Positions 31,654 through 42,533 are shown, numbered from the stretch's first letter. The stretch: DNA of 64,000 bases from Erwinia aphidicola (GCF_024169515.1 NZ_JAMKCQ010000001.1:682001-746000); one strand, 5' to 3'. Notes: generated by a model not told the origin, from the sequence alone. Program-made: numbers and translations.

Positions 31654-32562
31654 TTAGAAATAACCCTGACGTTTCTTCAGCTCCATGGAGCCTGCCTGAT
31701 CGCGGTCAATCATGCGCCCCTGGCGCTCGCTGGTGGTGGAGACCAGCATCTCTTCAATGATCGAAGGCAGCGTTTGCGCTTCTGACTCCACCGCTCCGGT
31801 CAGCGGCCAGCAGCCAAGGGTACGGAAACGCACCATGCGCTGCTCGATCACTTCACCCGGCTGCAGGTCAATGCGATCGTCATCGATCATCATCAGCATA
31901 CCGTCACGCTCCAGCACCGGGCGCTCGGCGGCCAGATAGAGCGGAACAATTTCAATGTTTTCCAGGAAGATGTACTGCCAGATATCCAGCTCGGTCCAGT
32001 TAGAGAGCGGGAACACGCGAATGCTTTCGCCTTTATTAATCTGGCCGTTGTAGTTGTGCCACAGCTCAGGACGCTGATTTTTTGGGTCCCAGCGGTGGAA
32101 GCGGTCGCGGAAGGAGTAAATACGCTCTTTGGCGCGTGACTTCTCTTCATCACGCCGTGCGCCGCCGAAGGCCGCATCAAAGCCGTACTTATCCAGCGCC
32201 TGCTTCAGCCCTTCGGTTTTCATGATGTCGGTATGCTTCGCGCTGCCGTGGACAAACGGGTTAATCCCCATCGCCACCCCTTCCGGGTTACGGTGCACCA
32301 GCAGCTCGGCGCCTATGTTTTTCACCATGCGGTCGCGGAACTCGTACATCTCGCGGAATTTCCAGCCGGTATCAACGTGCAGCAGGGGGAACGGCAGCGT
32401 ACCCGGGTAGAAGGCTTTACGCGCCAGATGCAGCATCACCGATGAGTCTTTTCCGATGGAGTACATCATCACCGGGTTGCCGAACTCTGCCGCCACTTCG
32501 CGAATAATATGGATACTCTCCGCTTCCAGTTGACGCAGATGAGTGAGTCGTTTTTGATCCAT
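31654..32562 (-). CDS. cysD: Sulfate adenylyltransferase catalytic subunit CysD
   Basis: Forms adenylylsulfate from ATP and sulfate with CysN. 302 residues; PP-loop [59 protein letters not shown], full length. 9 bp after cysG. Confidence 0.97.
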   Translation of the reverse strand: MDQKRLTHLRQLEAESIHIIREVAAEFGNPVMMYSIGKDSSVMLHLARKAFYPGTLPFPLLHVDTGWKFREMYEFRDRMVKNIGAELLVHRNPEGVAMGINPFVHGSAKHTDIMKTEGLKQALDKYGFDAAFGGARRDEEKSRAKERIYSFRDRFHRWDPKNQRPELWHNYNGQINKGESIRVFPLSNWTELDIWQYIFLENIEIVPLYLAAERPVLERDGMLMMIDDDRIDLQPGEVIEQRMVRFRTLGCWPLTGAVESEAQTLPSIIEEMLVSTTSERQGRMIDRDQAGSMELKKRQGYF

Positions 32563-32571
32563 AACTTTTCC

Positions 32572-33987
32572 TCAAGCCAAATTCACAACGGGGGACTCGC
32601 GTCCATCCTGCTGCGCTGAATGTTGAAACCACGCCAGCTGCTGATGCAGATTGACCACTTCGCCAATCACTATCAGCGCCGGAGTTGGGGCGTTGCGTGC
32701 CAGTTCTTCAAGCTGTTGTAAGGTGCCGGTCAGAACCTGCTGGTCCTGACGGGTGCCGCGGCTGATTACCGCCGCCGGCGTGTGCGGGTCGCGACCGTGA
32801 GCGATCAGCTGGCTGGAAATCTCACCGGCTTTCATTGTTCCCATATACACCGCCAGCGTCTGACTGGCGCGCGCCAGTGATGGCCAGTCCATATCCTCAC
32901 CGTCTGCACGGCAGTGGCCGGTAATAAACAGGGCGCTCTGCGCGTAATCGCGGTGCGTCAGCGGGATCCCGGCATAAGCGGTGGCGCCCGCTGCGGCGGT
33001 GACGCCCGGTACCACCTGGAAGGGAATGCCCGCCGCCATTGCGGCCTGCAGCTCTTCGCCGCCGCGACCAAAGATAAACGGGTCACCGCCTTTGAGGCGA
33101 ACCACGCGTTTACCCTGGCGAGCCAGCTCTACCAGCAGGCGATTGGTCTCTTCCTGCGATACGCTGTGCGCATTAGCACGTTTGCCCACGCAGATGCGAT
33201 CGGCATCGCGGCGCACCAGGTCAAGCACCTCATCGCTGACCAGATGGTCATACAGCACCACGTCCGCCAGCTGCATCACCTGCAAGCCGCGCAGCGTCAG
33301 CAGACCGCTGTCGCCCGGGCCTGCACCCACGAGGATTATCTCGCCCTGGGACGCTTCCGGGTCCGTGAGCTGCTGGTCAAGGGTGCGCTTTGCCCCCTCG
33401 ACGTTGCCGGAAGCCACCTGGTTGGCAAACAGGCCGTTAAACGCCTTTTCCCAGAAGCGGCGGCGATCCGACATCATGTTAAAACGTGCTTTGACCTTGT
33501 TGCGCCACTGCCCGGCGATTTCTGCCATCTGGCCGAGGTTGGCGGGCAGCAGAGATTCCAGCTTCTCGCGCAGCAGGCGTGCCAGCACGGGCGCCGTGCC
33601 GCTGGAGGAGATCGCCACCACCAGCGGGGAGCGGTCAACAATAGAAGGGAAAATAAATGAACACTTCGGCTGGTCATCCACCACGTTCGCCAGCAGATGG
33701 CGCTCGGTGGCATCGATGAAAACCTGGCCGTTCAAATCGCCGTCGTCGGTTGCGGCAATCACCAGGAATACCCGGTCGAGCTGCGCGGCCTGATACTCTG
33801 TCGCCAGCCATTCGATACTGCCGCTGGACTCCAGTGCCGTCAGCTCTTCACACAGCTGTTGTGAGACCACCTGCACGTGTGCTCCGGCGCGGCGCAATAG
33901 CTCAATCTTGCGCGCAGCAACATCGCCGCCGCCTACCACCAGCACCGGCTTATGCCTGATATCAGCAAATAAAGGGAGATAATCCAC
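32572..33987 (-). CDS. cysG: Siroheme synthase CysG
   Basis: Bifunctional enzyme making siroheme from uroporphyrinogen III for sulfite reductase. 471 residues: N-terminal dehydrogenase/ferrochelatase ([27 protein letters not shown]), C-terminal SAM uroporphyrinogen methyltransferase ([44 protein letters not shown]). In E. coli cysG lies with nirBD; here it heads cysDNC, matching its partner pathway. Confidence 0.96.
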   Translation of the reverse strand: MDYLPLFADIRHKPVLVVGGGDVAARKIELLRRAGAHVQVVSQQLCEELTALESSGSIEWLATEYQAAQLDRVFLVIAATDDGDLNGQVFIDATERHLLANVVDDQPKCSFIFPSIVDRSPLVVAISSSGTAPVLARLLREKLESLLPANLGQMAEIAGQWRNKVKARFNMMSDRRRFWEKAFNGLFANQVASGNVEGAKRTLDQQLTDPEASQGEIILVGAGPGDSGLLTLRGLQVMQLADVVLYDHLVSDEVLDLVRRDADRICVGKRANAHSVSQEETNRLLVELARQGKRVVRLKGGDPFIFGRGGEELQAAMAAGIPFQVVPGVTAAAGATAYAGIPLTHRDYAQSALFITGHCRADGEDMDWPSLARASQTLAVYMGTMKAGEISSQLIAHGRDPHTPAAVISRGTRQDQQVLTGTLQQLEELARNAPTPALIVIGEVVNLHQQLAWFQHSAQQDGRESPVVNLA

Positions 33988-34241
33988 GTGAACCCTGTCT
34001 TAAACACGTTAAGTTAAAGGGACTATACGTCCCGGCCAGCAAGCTTATGAAATTACTAATTGGAATGAGTAGTTACTGAATGGAATAACGTCCTGGTAAA
34101 GCAGCGAACAAAATGTGCTTAACGGATGATATTTGGGGGCTTTCAGAGAGATTGAAATTGTGTAACCCGCTTCACAATTTCATACTAGCCCGGCAAATAT
34201 TTTCGCACATTACGTCACAGGATGACGATTAAGGATCGCAA
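33988..34241. other. Divergent promoter region of cysG and iap
   Basis: 254 bp, AT-rich, no gene. Leftward cysGDNC and rightward iap are both expected to start here; CysB control of the cys side is likely from the pathway, but I did not identify a definite site. Confidence 0.4.
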
Positions 34242-35228
34242 ATGTTCACTCTACTGCGTCTTGGAGCGCTGGCAGCGCTGCTCGGCTGCGGCCTCAGTTT
34301 GCCAGCTCATGCAGCCAGCCTTAAGAGCGGCAGCATGGCAGAACAGCAGTTACGTCATATCGCCACCTATTTTCCCGGCCGCATGGCGGGCAGCCCGGCA
34401 GAGATGCTCACCGCCGACTATTTGCAGCATCAGTTCAGCCAGCTGGGTTACCACAGCGACCAGCGCCGTTTTAATACCCGCTATCAGTATCAATATCAGG
34501 ACGGGCATCAGGCGTGGCGTAATGTGAATGCCACCTCGGTGATTGCCGCGCGCGAAGGCAAAGTGCCGCAGCAGATTGTGATTATCGCCCACAGCGACAG
34601 CTGGATGCCGCACAGCGACAAAGAGATGCAGCAAAATCTCGGGGGACTGAGCGATCAGGGCGTTGATGATAATGCCTCAGGCCTCGGCGTGATGCTGGAA
34701 CTGGCCGCACGGCTTGCCAGCACGCCGCTGCACTACAGCCTGCGTTTCGTGGCGCTCAGCGGTGAAGAGATTGGCCAGCAGGGCAGCGAAGATTACCTGT
34801 CGCGCATGACGCCGGAAGAGAAACATAACACCCTGCTGGTGATTAACCTCGACAGCCTGATTATCGGTAATCAGCTGGCGTTCACCAGCGGCAGCAAAAC
34901 CCCAAAAGCGGTGATCATGCAGACGCGCGACCGGGCAATAGCGCTGGCCCACCGCCACGGTATCAGCGCCATCAAACTCAACGCCGCGCAGGAGCAGGGG
35001 CCGTTCGATCGCGCAGGCTTCCCGCTGCTGCTGGTGAAGGCCAGCGATGGGGTCAACGGAAAGGCGCCACGGGCAGTCGCTGAGAAATTCCCCACCCTGC
35101 TGCGCCATCAGGCACAGCGTGATAATTTAACCTATATTGACCGCTGGCTGCCGGGCCGCATCACGCGCCGCACGCACGACAGCGTCACCGTGCTGCTGCC
35201 GCTGATCCGCGAACTTGCTAATCCTTAA
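34242..35228 (+). CDS. iap: Alkaline phosphatase isozyme conversion aminopeptidase
   Basis: Periplasmic zinc aminopeptidase (M28); in E. coli it trims Arg from PhoA. 328 residues: signal peptide 1-25 (ending LPAHA), zinc-site motifs HSDSW, DDNASGLGVMLELA, SGEEIGQQGSEDYL and VINLDSL. Adjacent to cysD side as in E. coli, but the CRISPR array that follows iap there is missing. Confidence 0.9.
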   Translation: MFTLLRLGALAALLGCGLSLPAHAASLKSGSMAEQQLRHIATYFPGRMAGSPAEMLTADYLQHQFSQLGYHSDQRRFNTRYQYQYQDGHQAWRNVNATSVIAAREGKVPQQIVIIAHSDSWMPHSDKEMQQNLGGLSDQGVDDNASGLGVMLELAARLASTPLHYSLRFVALSGEEIGQQGSEDYLSRMTPEEKHNTLLVINLDSLIIGNQLAFTSGSKTPKAVIMQTRDRAIALAHRHGISAIKLNAAQEQGPFDRAGFPLLLVKASDGVNGKAPRAVAEKFPTLLRHQAQRDNLTYIDRWLPGRITRRTHDSVTVLLPLIRELANP

Positions 35229-35243
35229 ACTCTGGAGTTGCCG

Positions 35244-35528
35244 ATGTATATCGTATTTCTGACCTACACCCGCCCAATCGAAGAAGTTGAAGCGCTGTTA
35301 GAGCCGCACATTGACTGGCTCAATCGTTACTTCACCGCCGGGGCCTTTATCAGCGCTGGACGTAAAGATCCGCGCACCGGTGGCATGATCATGGTAAGGG
35401 AAATGGATCGGAAACAGCTGGATGTGATTCTGGCAGAAGACCCCTTCCAGCAGGTCGCCAGCTATGACGTCACCAAAGTGAATATTACCCGCTCCGCGAA
35501 GAAGTTTGCCGAGCTGACGGGGATTTGA
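35244..35528 (+). CDS. YciI family protein
   Basis: Small ferredoxin-like-fold protein of the YCII family; biochemical role unknown. 94 residues from ATG at 35244 (GGAG seven bases upstream; a TTG two codons earlier is unlikely): MYIVFLTYTRPIEEVEALLEPH, GAFISAGRKDPRTGGMIM, EDPFQQVASYDVTKVNI, with the conserved His-Asp-like pair near the N-terminus (H24, D26). 15 bp after iap, likely cotranscribed. Confidence 0.8.
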   Translation: MYIVFLTYTRPIEEVEALLEPHIDWLNRYFTAGAFISAGRKDPRTGGMIMVREMDRKQLDVILAEDPFQQVASYDVTKVNITRSAKKFAELTGI

Positions 35529-35548
35529 TTTACGCTGGCTGGATCAGC

Positions 35549-35568
35549 GGGTCGGGCGTGCCCGACCC
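35549..35568. repeat. Palindromic repeat after the YciI-like gene
   Basis: GGGTCGGGCGTGCCCGACCC, a compensated variant of the palindrome at 13152 (paired changes keep the stem). Likely folds as a terminator in this convergent gap. Confidence 0.65.
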
Positions 35569-35626
35569 CTGCAAAAAACCGAGTGCTCAGAATATCCCGA
35601 CGGGGAGCACGCGTCAGTGCGCATGC

Positions 35627-35642
35627 GTGAGGCATGCCTCAC
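35627..35642. repeat. Second palindromic repeat before cysH
   Basis: GTGAGGCATGCCTCAC, core GAGGCATGCCTC shared with the copies at 21301 and 40568. 12 bp from the cysH stop. Confidence 0.65.
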
Positions 35643-35654
35643 CCGGCCGGCATA

Positions 35655-36386
35655 TTACTCGTGCAGCCCACACTCGCGCTTCAGGCCGAAGAAACGGGTC
35701 TCTTCTTCTGCCATACCTGGCTCCCACTTGCGCGTGGTGTGGGTGTCGCCCACCGACAGGTAGCCCTGCTCCCACAGCGGGTGATAACCCAGGCCGTGCT
35801 GCTGCAGATACTGATAAACCTGGCGGTTATCCCAGTCGATAATCGGCAGCAGCTTAAATACCCCTTTTTTGATCGCCAGCACCGGCAGATGCGCACGGCT
35901 GCCGGACTGATCGCGGCGCAGGCCAGCAAACCACGTCTGCGCTTTCAGCGTTTCCAGCGCGCGGTTCATCGGCTCGACCTTGTTGATCTGGTTGTAGCGT
36001 TCGATGCCCTCAACGCCCTGCTCCCACAGCTTACCGTAGCGCGCTTCCTGCCATGCCGGGCTGTGCTCAGCACGGAACACCTGCAGGTTAAGATCCAGCT
36101 TCTCAGTCAGCTGGTCAATAAACTGGTAGGTCTCCGGAAACAGATAACCGGTATCGGTAAGGATAACCGGAATGCCGGGTTTCTGTTTGTTAACCAGGTG
36201 CAGGCTGACCGCCGCCTGAATACCAAAGCTGGAGGTCAGCACCGCTTCGCCCGGCAGATTCTCCAGGCCCCAGATCACCCGATCCTCGGCGGAGAGTTTG
36301 TCCAGCTGGTTGTTAATTTTGGCGAGCGCCATCACGCGCTCAACCTTCGGTAACTCGTTCAGTGCAGAGAGATCGAGAACTGCCAT
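35655..36386 (-). CDS. cysH: PAPS reductase CysH
   Basis: Thioredoxin-dependent reduction of PAPS to sulfite. 243 residues; [17 protein letters not shown]-loop-like motif, [29 protein letters not shown], and the catalytic Cys239 in the C-terminal KRECGLHE. Last gene of cysJIH. Confidence 0.96.
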   Translation of the reverse strand: MAVLDLSALNELPKVERVMALAKINNQLDKLSAEDRVIWGLENLPGEAVLTSSFGIQAAVSLHLVNKQKPGIPVILTDTGYLFPETYQFIDQLTEKLDLNLQVFRAEHSPAWQEARYGKLWEQGVEGIERYNQINKVEPMNRALETLKAQTWFAGLRRDQSGSRAHLPVLAIKKGVFKLLPIIDWDNRQVYQYLQQHGLGYHPLWEQGYLSVGDTHTTRKWEPGMAEEETRFFGLKRECGLHE

Positions 36387-36398
36387 ATCACGCCTCCA

Positions 36399-38114
36399 TC
36401 ATTCCCAAAAATCACGGGCCGGATCGAGTACCGGCTTAACCACACCGGCACGGATGGTGAAGTCACCAAAGCCTTCATCGGCTTCACGCTCCTGCGACCA
36501 GCGGCCAATCAGTTCATCAAGGGTAGCCAGGATCTGCTCTTCGTTGATGTTTTCGCGATACATCCGCGGAATACGCGTCCCGATGCGGTTACCGCCAAGG
36601 TGCAGGTTATAGCGGCCCGGCGCCTTGCCTACCAGCCCGATCTCGGCCAGCAGCGCACGGCCACAGCCGTTCGGGCAACCGGTGACGCGCAGCACAATGT
36701 GCTCATCGCCGACGCCGTGCTGAGTCAGGATCCCCTCAACGCGGGTGACAAACTCTGGCAGGAAACGTTCGGCTTCGGCCATCGCCAGCGGGCAGGTCGG
36801 AAACGCGACGCAGGCCATCGAGTTTTCACGCTGGTGGCTGACGTTCTCCATCAGGCTATGCGATACCGCCAGCTGTTCAATTTTCTCTTTCTCCGACTCC
36901 GGCACGCCCGCGACAATCAGGTTCTGGTTAGCGGTTAAGCGGAAGTCGCCCTGATGGATCTTGGCGATCTCCGCCAGGCCGGTTTTCAGCGGCCGGCCAG
37001 GATAGTCAAGAATACGGCCGTTTTCGATAAACAGGGTCAGGTGCCATTTGTTATCGATGCCCTTCACCCAGCCGAAGCGGTCGCCACGCGTGGTAAACGC
37101 ATAAGGACGGGTCGGCTCAAAGGTGATACCGGCACGGCGTTCAACTTCCGCTTTAAACACCTCAGGACCGACGCGCTCCAGAGTGTATTTGGTCTTGGCG
37201 TTTTTACGATCGGTGCGGTTGCCCCAGTCGCGCTGGGTGGTCACCACGGCAGCCGCCACATCGAGGATCTTCTCAACCGGCAGATAGCCGAACTCGGTTG
37301 CGGTGCGGGCGTAAGTTGCTTTGTTACCGTGATCGATAGATAAGCCCCCGCCCACCAGCAGGTTGAAGCCGATCAGCTTGCCGTTTTCAGCAATGGCAAT
37401 AAAGTTCATGTCGTTGGCGTGCAGATCGACGTCGTTATGCGGCGGCACCACCACGGTGGTTTTGAACTTACGCGGCAGATAGGTTTCGCCGAGGATCGGC
37501 TCCACGTCGGTGGTCGCGACCTTCTCCTGATCCAGCCAGATCTCAGCGTAAGCACGGGTCTGCGGCAGCAGATGCTCGGAGAGCTTCTTCGCCCACTCGT
37601 AGGCTTCCTGATGCAGCTCAGACTCAATCGGGTTTGAGCTGCACAGCACGTTACGGTTCACGTCGTTGGCGGTCGCCAGGGCGTCGAGGCCCACTTCATG
37701 CAGCATCTGGTGCGCCGGTTTCACGTTGCCTTTCAGGATGCCGTGGAACTGGAAAGTCTGACGGTTGGTCAGACGGATGCTGCCATAAATGGTGTTGTCG
37801 GCGGCGAATTTATCAATCGCCAGCCACTGGCTTGGCGTCATAATGCCGCCCGGCAGACGGCAGCGCAGCATCATGGCATGACGTGCGTCCAGCTTCTGCT
37901 CGGCGCGCTCGGCGCGGATATCGCGGTCATCCTGCTGGTACATACCGTGAAAACGGATCAGCAGGAAGTTATCGCCATTGAAGCCACCGGTCAGACCATC
38001 ATTCAGGTCTTCTGCGATGCCGCCGCGCAGATAGTTGCTCTCTTTTTTCAGACGCTCGGCGTCAACCAGCTTGCCTTCGACAACCAGCGGTCCTGGATAT
38101 TTTTCATCGCTCAT
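36399..38114 (-). CDS. cysI: Sulfite reductase hemoprotein subunit CysI
   Basis: Six-electron reduction of sulfite to sulfide on a siroheme-4Fe4S centre. 571 residues; cluster cysteines in the [15 protein letters not shown] and [17 protein letters not shown] segments. The start codon overlaps the cysJ stop (TAATG). Confidence 0.97.
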   Translation of the reverse strand: MSDEKYPGPLVVEGKLVDAERLKKESNYLRGGIAEDLNDGLTGGFNGDNFLLIRFHGMYQQDDRDIRAERAEQKLDARHAMMLRCRLPGGIMTPSQWLAIDKFAADNTIYGSIRLTNRQTFQFHGILKGNVKPAHQMLHEVGLDALATANDVNRNVLCSSNPIESELHQEAYEWAKKLSEHLLPQTRAYAEIWLDQEKVATTDVEPILGETYLPRKFKTTVVVPPHNDVDLHANDMNFIAIAENGKLIGFNLLVGGGLSIDHGNKATYARTATEFGYLPVEKILDVAAAVVTTQRDWGNRTDRKNAKTKYTLERVGPEVFKAEVERRAGITFEPTRPYAFTTRGDRFGWVKGIDNKWHLTLFIENGRILDYPGRPLKTGLAEIAKIHQGDFRLTANQNLIVAGVPESEKEKIEQLAVSHSLMENVSHQRENSMACVAFPTCPLAMAEAERFLPEFVTRVEGILTQHGVGDEHIVLRVTGCPNGCGRALLAEIGLVGKAPGRYNLHLGGNRIGTRIPRMYRENINEEQILATLDELIGRWSQEREADEGFGDFTIRAGVVKPVLDPARDFWE

Positions 38115-39916
38115 TAGTACACATCTCGCTGATAACGGCGCTCAATGCGCAGCTCACTCAAAAATTCATCGGCCGATTCGATGTCCATTGCACCAAATTC
38201 AGCTACCACTTCCAGTAATGCCTGTTCTACATCTTTCGCCATGCGGTTAGCATCGCCACAGACGTAAATATGCGCGCCCTCTTCAATCCAGCGCCACACT
38301 TCCGCCCCTTTGGCGCGGATCTTGTCCTGAACGTAAACTTTATGCTGCTGGTCACGCGACCAGGCTAAATCGATGTGGGTCAGCAGGCCATCTTTGACGT
38401 AGCGCTGCCACTCAACCTGGTAGAGGAAGTCTTCAGTAAAGTGCGGATTGCCGAAGAACAGCCAGTTTTTACCGCTGGCGCCATCGTTGTCGCGCTGCTG
38501 CATAAAGGCGCGGAACGGGGCGATACCGGTGCCAGGACCAATCATAATCACCGGGGTTTCCGGATTGGAGGGCAGGCGGAAATTGTCGTTATGCTCGATA
38601 AACACGCGGATTTCAGCGTCTTCTTCAAGGCGGTCAGCAAGATAGCTGGATGCCCCACCCGCACGGGCACGCCCTTCAATCTCATAGCGCACCGCGCCCA
38701 CGGTGATATGCACTTCGCTCTCGCTTTCTGCCTGGGAAGAGGCAATCGAGTAGAGGCGCGGCGTCAGCGGACGCAGCAGGCCGGTCAGCTGTTCGGCATT
38801 AAGTTCGGTCGGGGCGAAACGCACCATATCGACAATCGGCGTGTTCTGCGCGAAGTGCTGCAGTCTGGATTTATCGCCGGCCGTTTCCAGCAGCGCTTCA
38901 TGACGGGAAAGTTTGGCATACTCCGCAACAATCTGCGGGGTATTCACCGTCAGTTCATAATGTTTTTGCAGCGCTTCAGCAAGCGTCAGGGTGCTGCCAT
39001 CAACGGTAACGCTCTCGTCACCTTTCAGCCACAGCAGCTCCAGCAGTTCCTGCACCAGCGCGGCATCGTTCTCAAACCAGACGCCAAGCGCATCGCCCGG
39101 CTGGTAGCGCAGGCCGGAATCGCCAAGGTCGATTTCAATGTGGCGCACGTCCTTATCGGAGTCGCGGCCGGTAATTTTCTGGTTCACCGCCAGGCTGGCG
39201 GTCAGCGGCGCTTCTTTACTGTACGGGCTGCTGTGAATTTCATTCACGCTGCCCGCCGCGGCTGCCGCTGACTGGGTGGCGCTGGCATCCGGCACGCGTG
39301 CCTTGAGGATCTCAACGATCTGTTTGCGCCAGGCTTCCGCCTGCGCCGCGTACTCCACGTCGGCATCCACGCGTTCTAACAGGCGCTCACCGCCCAGCTC
39401 AGCCAGCTTGCCGTCGAAATCCTTCCCGGCCTGGCTGAAGAACTCATATGAGGTATCGCCAAGGCCGAACACCGCAAAGGCGCTGCCGTCCATTTTTGGC
39501 GCTTTTTTCGACATCAGGAATTTATGCAGCGCCACCGCCTCTTCCGGCGGTTCGCCTTCCCCCTGAGTGGAGGTCACTACCACCAGCAGTTTTTCCTGGC
39601 CAATCTGCTTGAACTTATAGTCGCCGGCATTCACCAGGTTTACGTTGAGTTTGGCGGCCAGCAGGTCATCGCGCAGCTGTTCAGAGAGCCGGCGGGCATT
39701 GCCGGTCTGAGAAGCGGAAAGAATAGTGATGGTGGGTGCTTCAACCACAGCAGGCGCCGCCGCAACAGCACTACCCGGCGCCTGGTTAACCATGCCCCAG
39801 AAATAACCGGAAAGCCACGCCAGTTGGGTCGCTGAATAATCACCGGTGGCTGCCTGCAAGCGGGCGAGCTGGTCCGGGTTTAACGGAAGCAAGTTATTGG
39901 GAGCCTGAGTCGTCAT
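38114..39916 (-). CDS. cysJ: Sulfite reductase flavoprotein subunit CysJ
   Basis: Passes electrons from NADPH to CysI. 600 residues: N-terminal flavodoxin domain ([34 protein letters not shown]), FAD domain ([17 protein letters not shown]), NADPH domain ([18 protein letters not shown]), C-terminus RYQRDVY. First gene of cysJIH; divergent from queD. Confidence 0.97.
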   Translation of the reverse strand: MTTQAPNNLLPLNPDQLARLQAATGDYSATQLAWLSGYFWGMVNQAPGSAVAAAPAVVEAPTITILSASQTGNARRLSEQLRDDLLAAKLNVNLVNAGDYKFKQIGQEKLLVVVTSTQGEGEPPEEAVALHKFLMSKKAPKMDGSAFAVFGLGDTSYEFFSQAGKDFDGKLAELGGERLLERVDADVEYAAQAEAWRKQIVEILKARVPDASATQSAAAAAGSVNEIHSSPYSKEAPLTASLAVNQKITGRDSDKDVRHIEIDLGDSGLRYQPGDALGVWFENDAALVQELLELLWLKGDESVTVDGSTLTLAEALQKHYELTVNTPQIVAEYAKLSRHEALLETAGDKSRLQHFAQNTPIVDMVRFAPTELNAEQLTGLLRPLTPRLYSIASSQAESESEVHITVGAVRYEIEGRARAGGASSYLADRLEEDAEIRVFIEHNDNFRLPSNPETPVIMIGPGTGIAPFRAFMQQRDNDGASGKNWLFFGNPHFTEDFLYQVEWQRYVKDGLLTHIDLAWSRDQQHKVYVQDKIRAKGAEVWRWIEEGAHIYVCGDANRMAKDVEQALLEVVAEFGAMDIESADEFLSELRIERRYQRDVY

Positions 39917-39973
39917 TGCGTTGAAAATTCCACAGTCGAAGTTCTATAGCAACAGGGTAAGGGCAAGCATAAT

Positions 39974-39991
39974 AACCCTTAAATAAGGGTT
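39974..39991. promoter_or_regulatory. Inverted repeat upstream of cysJ
   Basis: AACCCTT (39974-39980) / AAGGGTT (39985-39991) with an AAAT centre, about 60 bp upstream of the cysJ start in an AT-rich divergent region. Possible operator; the cognate protein is not known from sequence alone. Confidence 0.4.
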
Positions 39992-40202
39992 GGAAATAAT
40001 TAATAACCAAAATGACTAAACGGTTTTTCGGGTAAGCGTTAGCAGCAAAACAGATTAATCATCGTGTTATTTTTCAACGAGTTGGAAGCGTCACCATTTG
40101 ATAACACTTTCACTTACTGCCAATAGCTGTGAAACGGGTGCGAAAAAAGCTGTTTTCCGGTATCCTGCGGCGGTTTTTAAGACAAAGACTGAGACTGCAA
40201 TT

Positions 40203-40562
40203 ATGGCGACCACGCTATTTAAAGATTTTCAATTTGAAGCCGCGCACCACCTGCCAAACGTGCCAGCCGGGCACAAATGCGGCCGCCTGCACGGGCATTC
40301 GTTTATGGTCCGGCTGGAAATTACAGGCGAAGTGGACGCGCATACCGGTTGGGTGATGGATTTCTCAGAGATCAAAGCGGCCTTTAAGCCGGTCTACGAT
40401 CGTCTGGATCACTACAATCTTAACGATATTCCGGGCCTTGAGAACCCGACCAGCGAAGTACTGGCTGCCTGGATCTGGCAGCAGATGAAACCGGTGCTGC
40501 CGCTGCTTAGTGCGGTGATGGTGAAAGAAACCTGCACGGCTGGCTGCGTGTATCGCGGTTAA
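40203..40562 (+). CDS. queD: 6-carboxy-5,6,7,8-tetrahydropterin synthase QueD
   Basis: Makes 6-carboxytetrahydropterin for queuosine biosynthesis. From ATG at 40203 ([18 protein letters not shown]) 119 residues, close to E. coli (121); the longer frame to 40098 is not family-like. Zinc ligands H15 or H16, H30 and H32 and catalytic C26 in [25 protein letters not shown]. Partners QueE and QueF are also in the window. Confidence 0.94.
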   Translation: MATTLFKDFQFEAAHHLPNVPAGHKCGRLHGHSFMVRLEITGEVDAHTGWVMDFSEIKAAFKPVYDRLDHYNLNDIPGLENPTSEVLAAWIWQQMKPVLPLLSAVMVKETCTAGCVYRG

Positions 40563-40567
40563 ATGGT

Positions 40568-40587
40568 GGGCGAGGCATGCCTCGCCC
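40568..40587. repeat. Palindromic repeat between queD and the LysR gene
   Basis: GGGCGAGGCATGCCTCGCCC, identical to the copy at 21301-21320. Convergent gap. Confidence 0.7.
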
Positions 40588-40613
40588 CTGGGATCCCTCG
40601 TTGTCATCTTCTG

Positions 40614-41510
40614 CTATCTCTGCACCTGTTCCCCACGAAACCACTCTGCCAGAAAATCCAGCAGCGCCCGCAGCCGCGGTGGCTGATGCTGGCGTGAGGT
40701 ATAAATCGCATACAGCCCCAGCTCCTCTAACTGATACTGCGGCAGCAGCGCGACCAGCTGACCGCTGGCGAGCAAGGGAGTTACGCTGTAGGTGGGCTGC
40801 ATGGAGATCCCCACGCCTGCCAGCGTCGCTGACAGCAGCATCACCGAGTCATTGGCACTCACATTACCACTGACGGCCACCGCCTGCTTTTCCCTCCCCT
40901 GGCTGAAATGCCACAGGCTCTTGCCGAAGTGCGAATAGCACAGGCAGTTGTGCTGCGCCAGCTGCGCCGGAAGCTGCGGAGTTCCCGCCTGCTCCAGATA
41001 AGCGGGTGACGCGCAAATCACCGAGCGGCAGGTATCCAGCCGGCGCGCGATCGCATTCGGGTCAAGCTGCGCCGTAATGCGAATCGCCAAATCGATACGC
41101 TCCTCGATCAGATTGACCCGCTCATTGCTGATGTGCAGATCGATATGCACCTGCGGGTGCCGCTGCTGGAACACCTCGATCGCCCTCATCAATACGCTCT
41201 GCCCGAGTGACAGCGAGCAGGAGATCCGCAGGCGGCCCGACAGCGCCTGGCCCTGCGGCGGGGGGCTGTGCTCTATCTCCTGCGCCAGCGCGATAATCTG
41301 CTCACAGCGAACCAGCGCATGTTCTCCGGCCGGGGTCAGACTCAGCCGGCGCGTGCTGCGGTGGAGCAGGCGCGCCCCTGACCAGCTTTCCATCTGGGTA
41401 AGATAGCGGGTGACCATCGCTCGCGACATATCAAGGGTGAGCGCCGCGGCGGACAGGCTGCCGCGTTGAACAATGGTAATAAAGACGTGGGCTGCAGTGA
41501 GGCGATCCAT
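40614..41510 (-). CDS. LysR-type transcriptional regulator
   Basis: 298 residues. N-terminal winged helix (MDRLTAAHVFITIVQRGSLSAAALTLDMSRAMVTRYLTQME over residues 1-41, LLHRSTRRLSLTPAGEHAL) and a periplasmic-binding-like effector domain (GRLRISCSLSLGQSVL, LDIAIRI-type strands). Divergent from the metallo-beta-lactamase-fold gene across 99 bp, the usual arrangement of a LysR regulator and its target, so it probably controls that gene and itself. The effector cannot be told. Confidence 0.88.
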   Translation of the reverse strand: MDRLTAAHVFITIVQRGSLSAAALTLDMSRAMVTRYLTQMESWSGARLLHRSTRRLSLTPAGEHALVRCEQIIALAQEIEHSPPPQGQALSGRLRISCSLSLGQSVLMRAIEVFQQRHPQVHIDLHISNERVNLIEERIDLAIRITAQLDPNAIARRLDTCRSVICASPAYLEQAGTPQLPAQLAQHNCLCYSHFGKSLWHFSQGREKQAVAVSGNVSANDSVMLLSATLAGVGISMQPTYSVTPLLASGQLVALLPQYQLEELGLYAIYTSRQHQPPRLRALLDFLAEWFRGEQVQR

Positions 41511-41609
41511 GATTTGTCCGTTTTATGCAACAATCTGTTGCCTGATAGTCGGTTTATCTGCTGATTTATGCAACTTAAACTGGTTCTTTTCAGGCTTAAG
41601 GTGCCCATT

Positions 41610-42482
41610 ATGAAAGCTCGTCTTACTCTGTTGCTGGCTATTGCTGCCAGCGCTCCACTTTATGCGGCTGAATCACTGAAGCTGGAAGTTTATAACCCTG
41701 GCGAATCGAGTATCTTTGCGGTCTCCAGCGAAATTATCTCCGGCCCGCGTGAAGTGGTGCTGATTGACGCCCAGTTTCAGCGCAATGATGCCGAAGCACT
41801 GGTAAAACACATCAAAGCAACCGGCAAGCAGTTGACTACGGTGTTTATCAGCCAGTCCGATCCGGACTACTACTTCGGCCTTGAAACCATCCATAACGCT
41901 TTCCCGCAGGCAAAAATCCTCGCCACTGCCGCCACGGTCGATCTGATAAAACAGACTAAAGATGGCAAGCTGGCATTCTGGGGGCCGAAGATGGCGGAGA
42001 ATGCCCCGCGGTCGCTGATTGTCCCGCAGGTACTGGAGGGTCACACGCTCAAGGTTGACGGCGAGGTGATTGAAGTGAAAGGGATCGATGGCCCGCAGCC
42101 GCAGAATAGCTGGCTGTGGATCCCAACGCTAAAAACCGCGCTGGGGGGCGTGCTGGTTTCAGGCAACAATATTCACGTCTGGCTGGCGGATGCGCAGACG
42201 CCCGAAGAGCGTGCCGTCTGGCAGCAGAAGCTGGAGGATATCAAAGCCCTGCGACCGCTGCGGGTGATCCCGGGCCATTTCCTGCCCGGCGCGGCAGAAA
42301 CGATAACCTCGGTAAACTTTACTCAGCGCTATCTGCAGGCTGCGGAAAAGAACCTCGCCAACAGCAAGGACTCCCACGCCTTTATTGCCGCGATGAACGC
42401 GCAATATCCGCAGCTGAAGGATAGATCCAGCCTGGAATTAAGCGCTAAGGTACTGAAAGGCGAAATGAAGTGGCCGATGTAG
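41610..42482 (+). CDS. Periplasmic metallo-beta-lactamase-fold protein with a degenerate metal motif
   Basis: 290 residues from ATG at 41610 (MKARLTLLLAIAASA); the upstream frame start at 41568 is unlikely. Signal peptide 1-19. Fold recognisable from VVLIDAQFQRNDAEALVKHI, the loop at 81-90, TALGGVLVSGNNIHVW and VIPGHFLPG. The canonical HxHxDH zinc motif is replaced by QSDPDY (SQSDPDYYFG), keeping only the central Asp, so zinc binding or hydrolysis as in classic members is doubtful. Divergent from the LysR gene. Substrate unknown. Confidence 0.8.
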   Translation: MKARLTLLLAIAASAPLYAAESLKLEVYNPGESSIFAVSSEIISGPREVVLIDAQFQRNDAEALVKHIKATGKQLTTVFISQSDPDYYFGLETIHNAFPQAKILATAATVDLIKQTKDGKLAFWGPKMAENAPRSLIVPQVLEGHTLKVDGEVIEVKGIDGPQPQNSWLWIPTLKTALGGVLVSGNNIHVWLADAQTPEERAVWQQKLEDIKALRPLRVIPGHFLPGAAETITSVNFTQRYLQAAEKNLANSKDSHAFIAAMNAQYPQLKDRSSLELSAKVLKGEMKWPM

Positions 42483-42494
42483 GCCGCTGATAGC

Positions 42495-42520
42495 GGGCCG
42501 ATCGTCTTAACGATCGGCCC
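42495..42520. terminator. Hairpin between the MBL-fold gene and queE
   Basis: 11-bp perfect stem GGGCCGATCGT / ACGATCGGCCC, loop CTTA, in a convergent gap. No strong T run on either side. Confidence 0.5.
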
Positions 42521-42533
42521 GAAAGAGGGTTAA

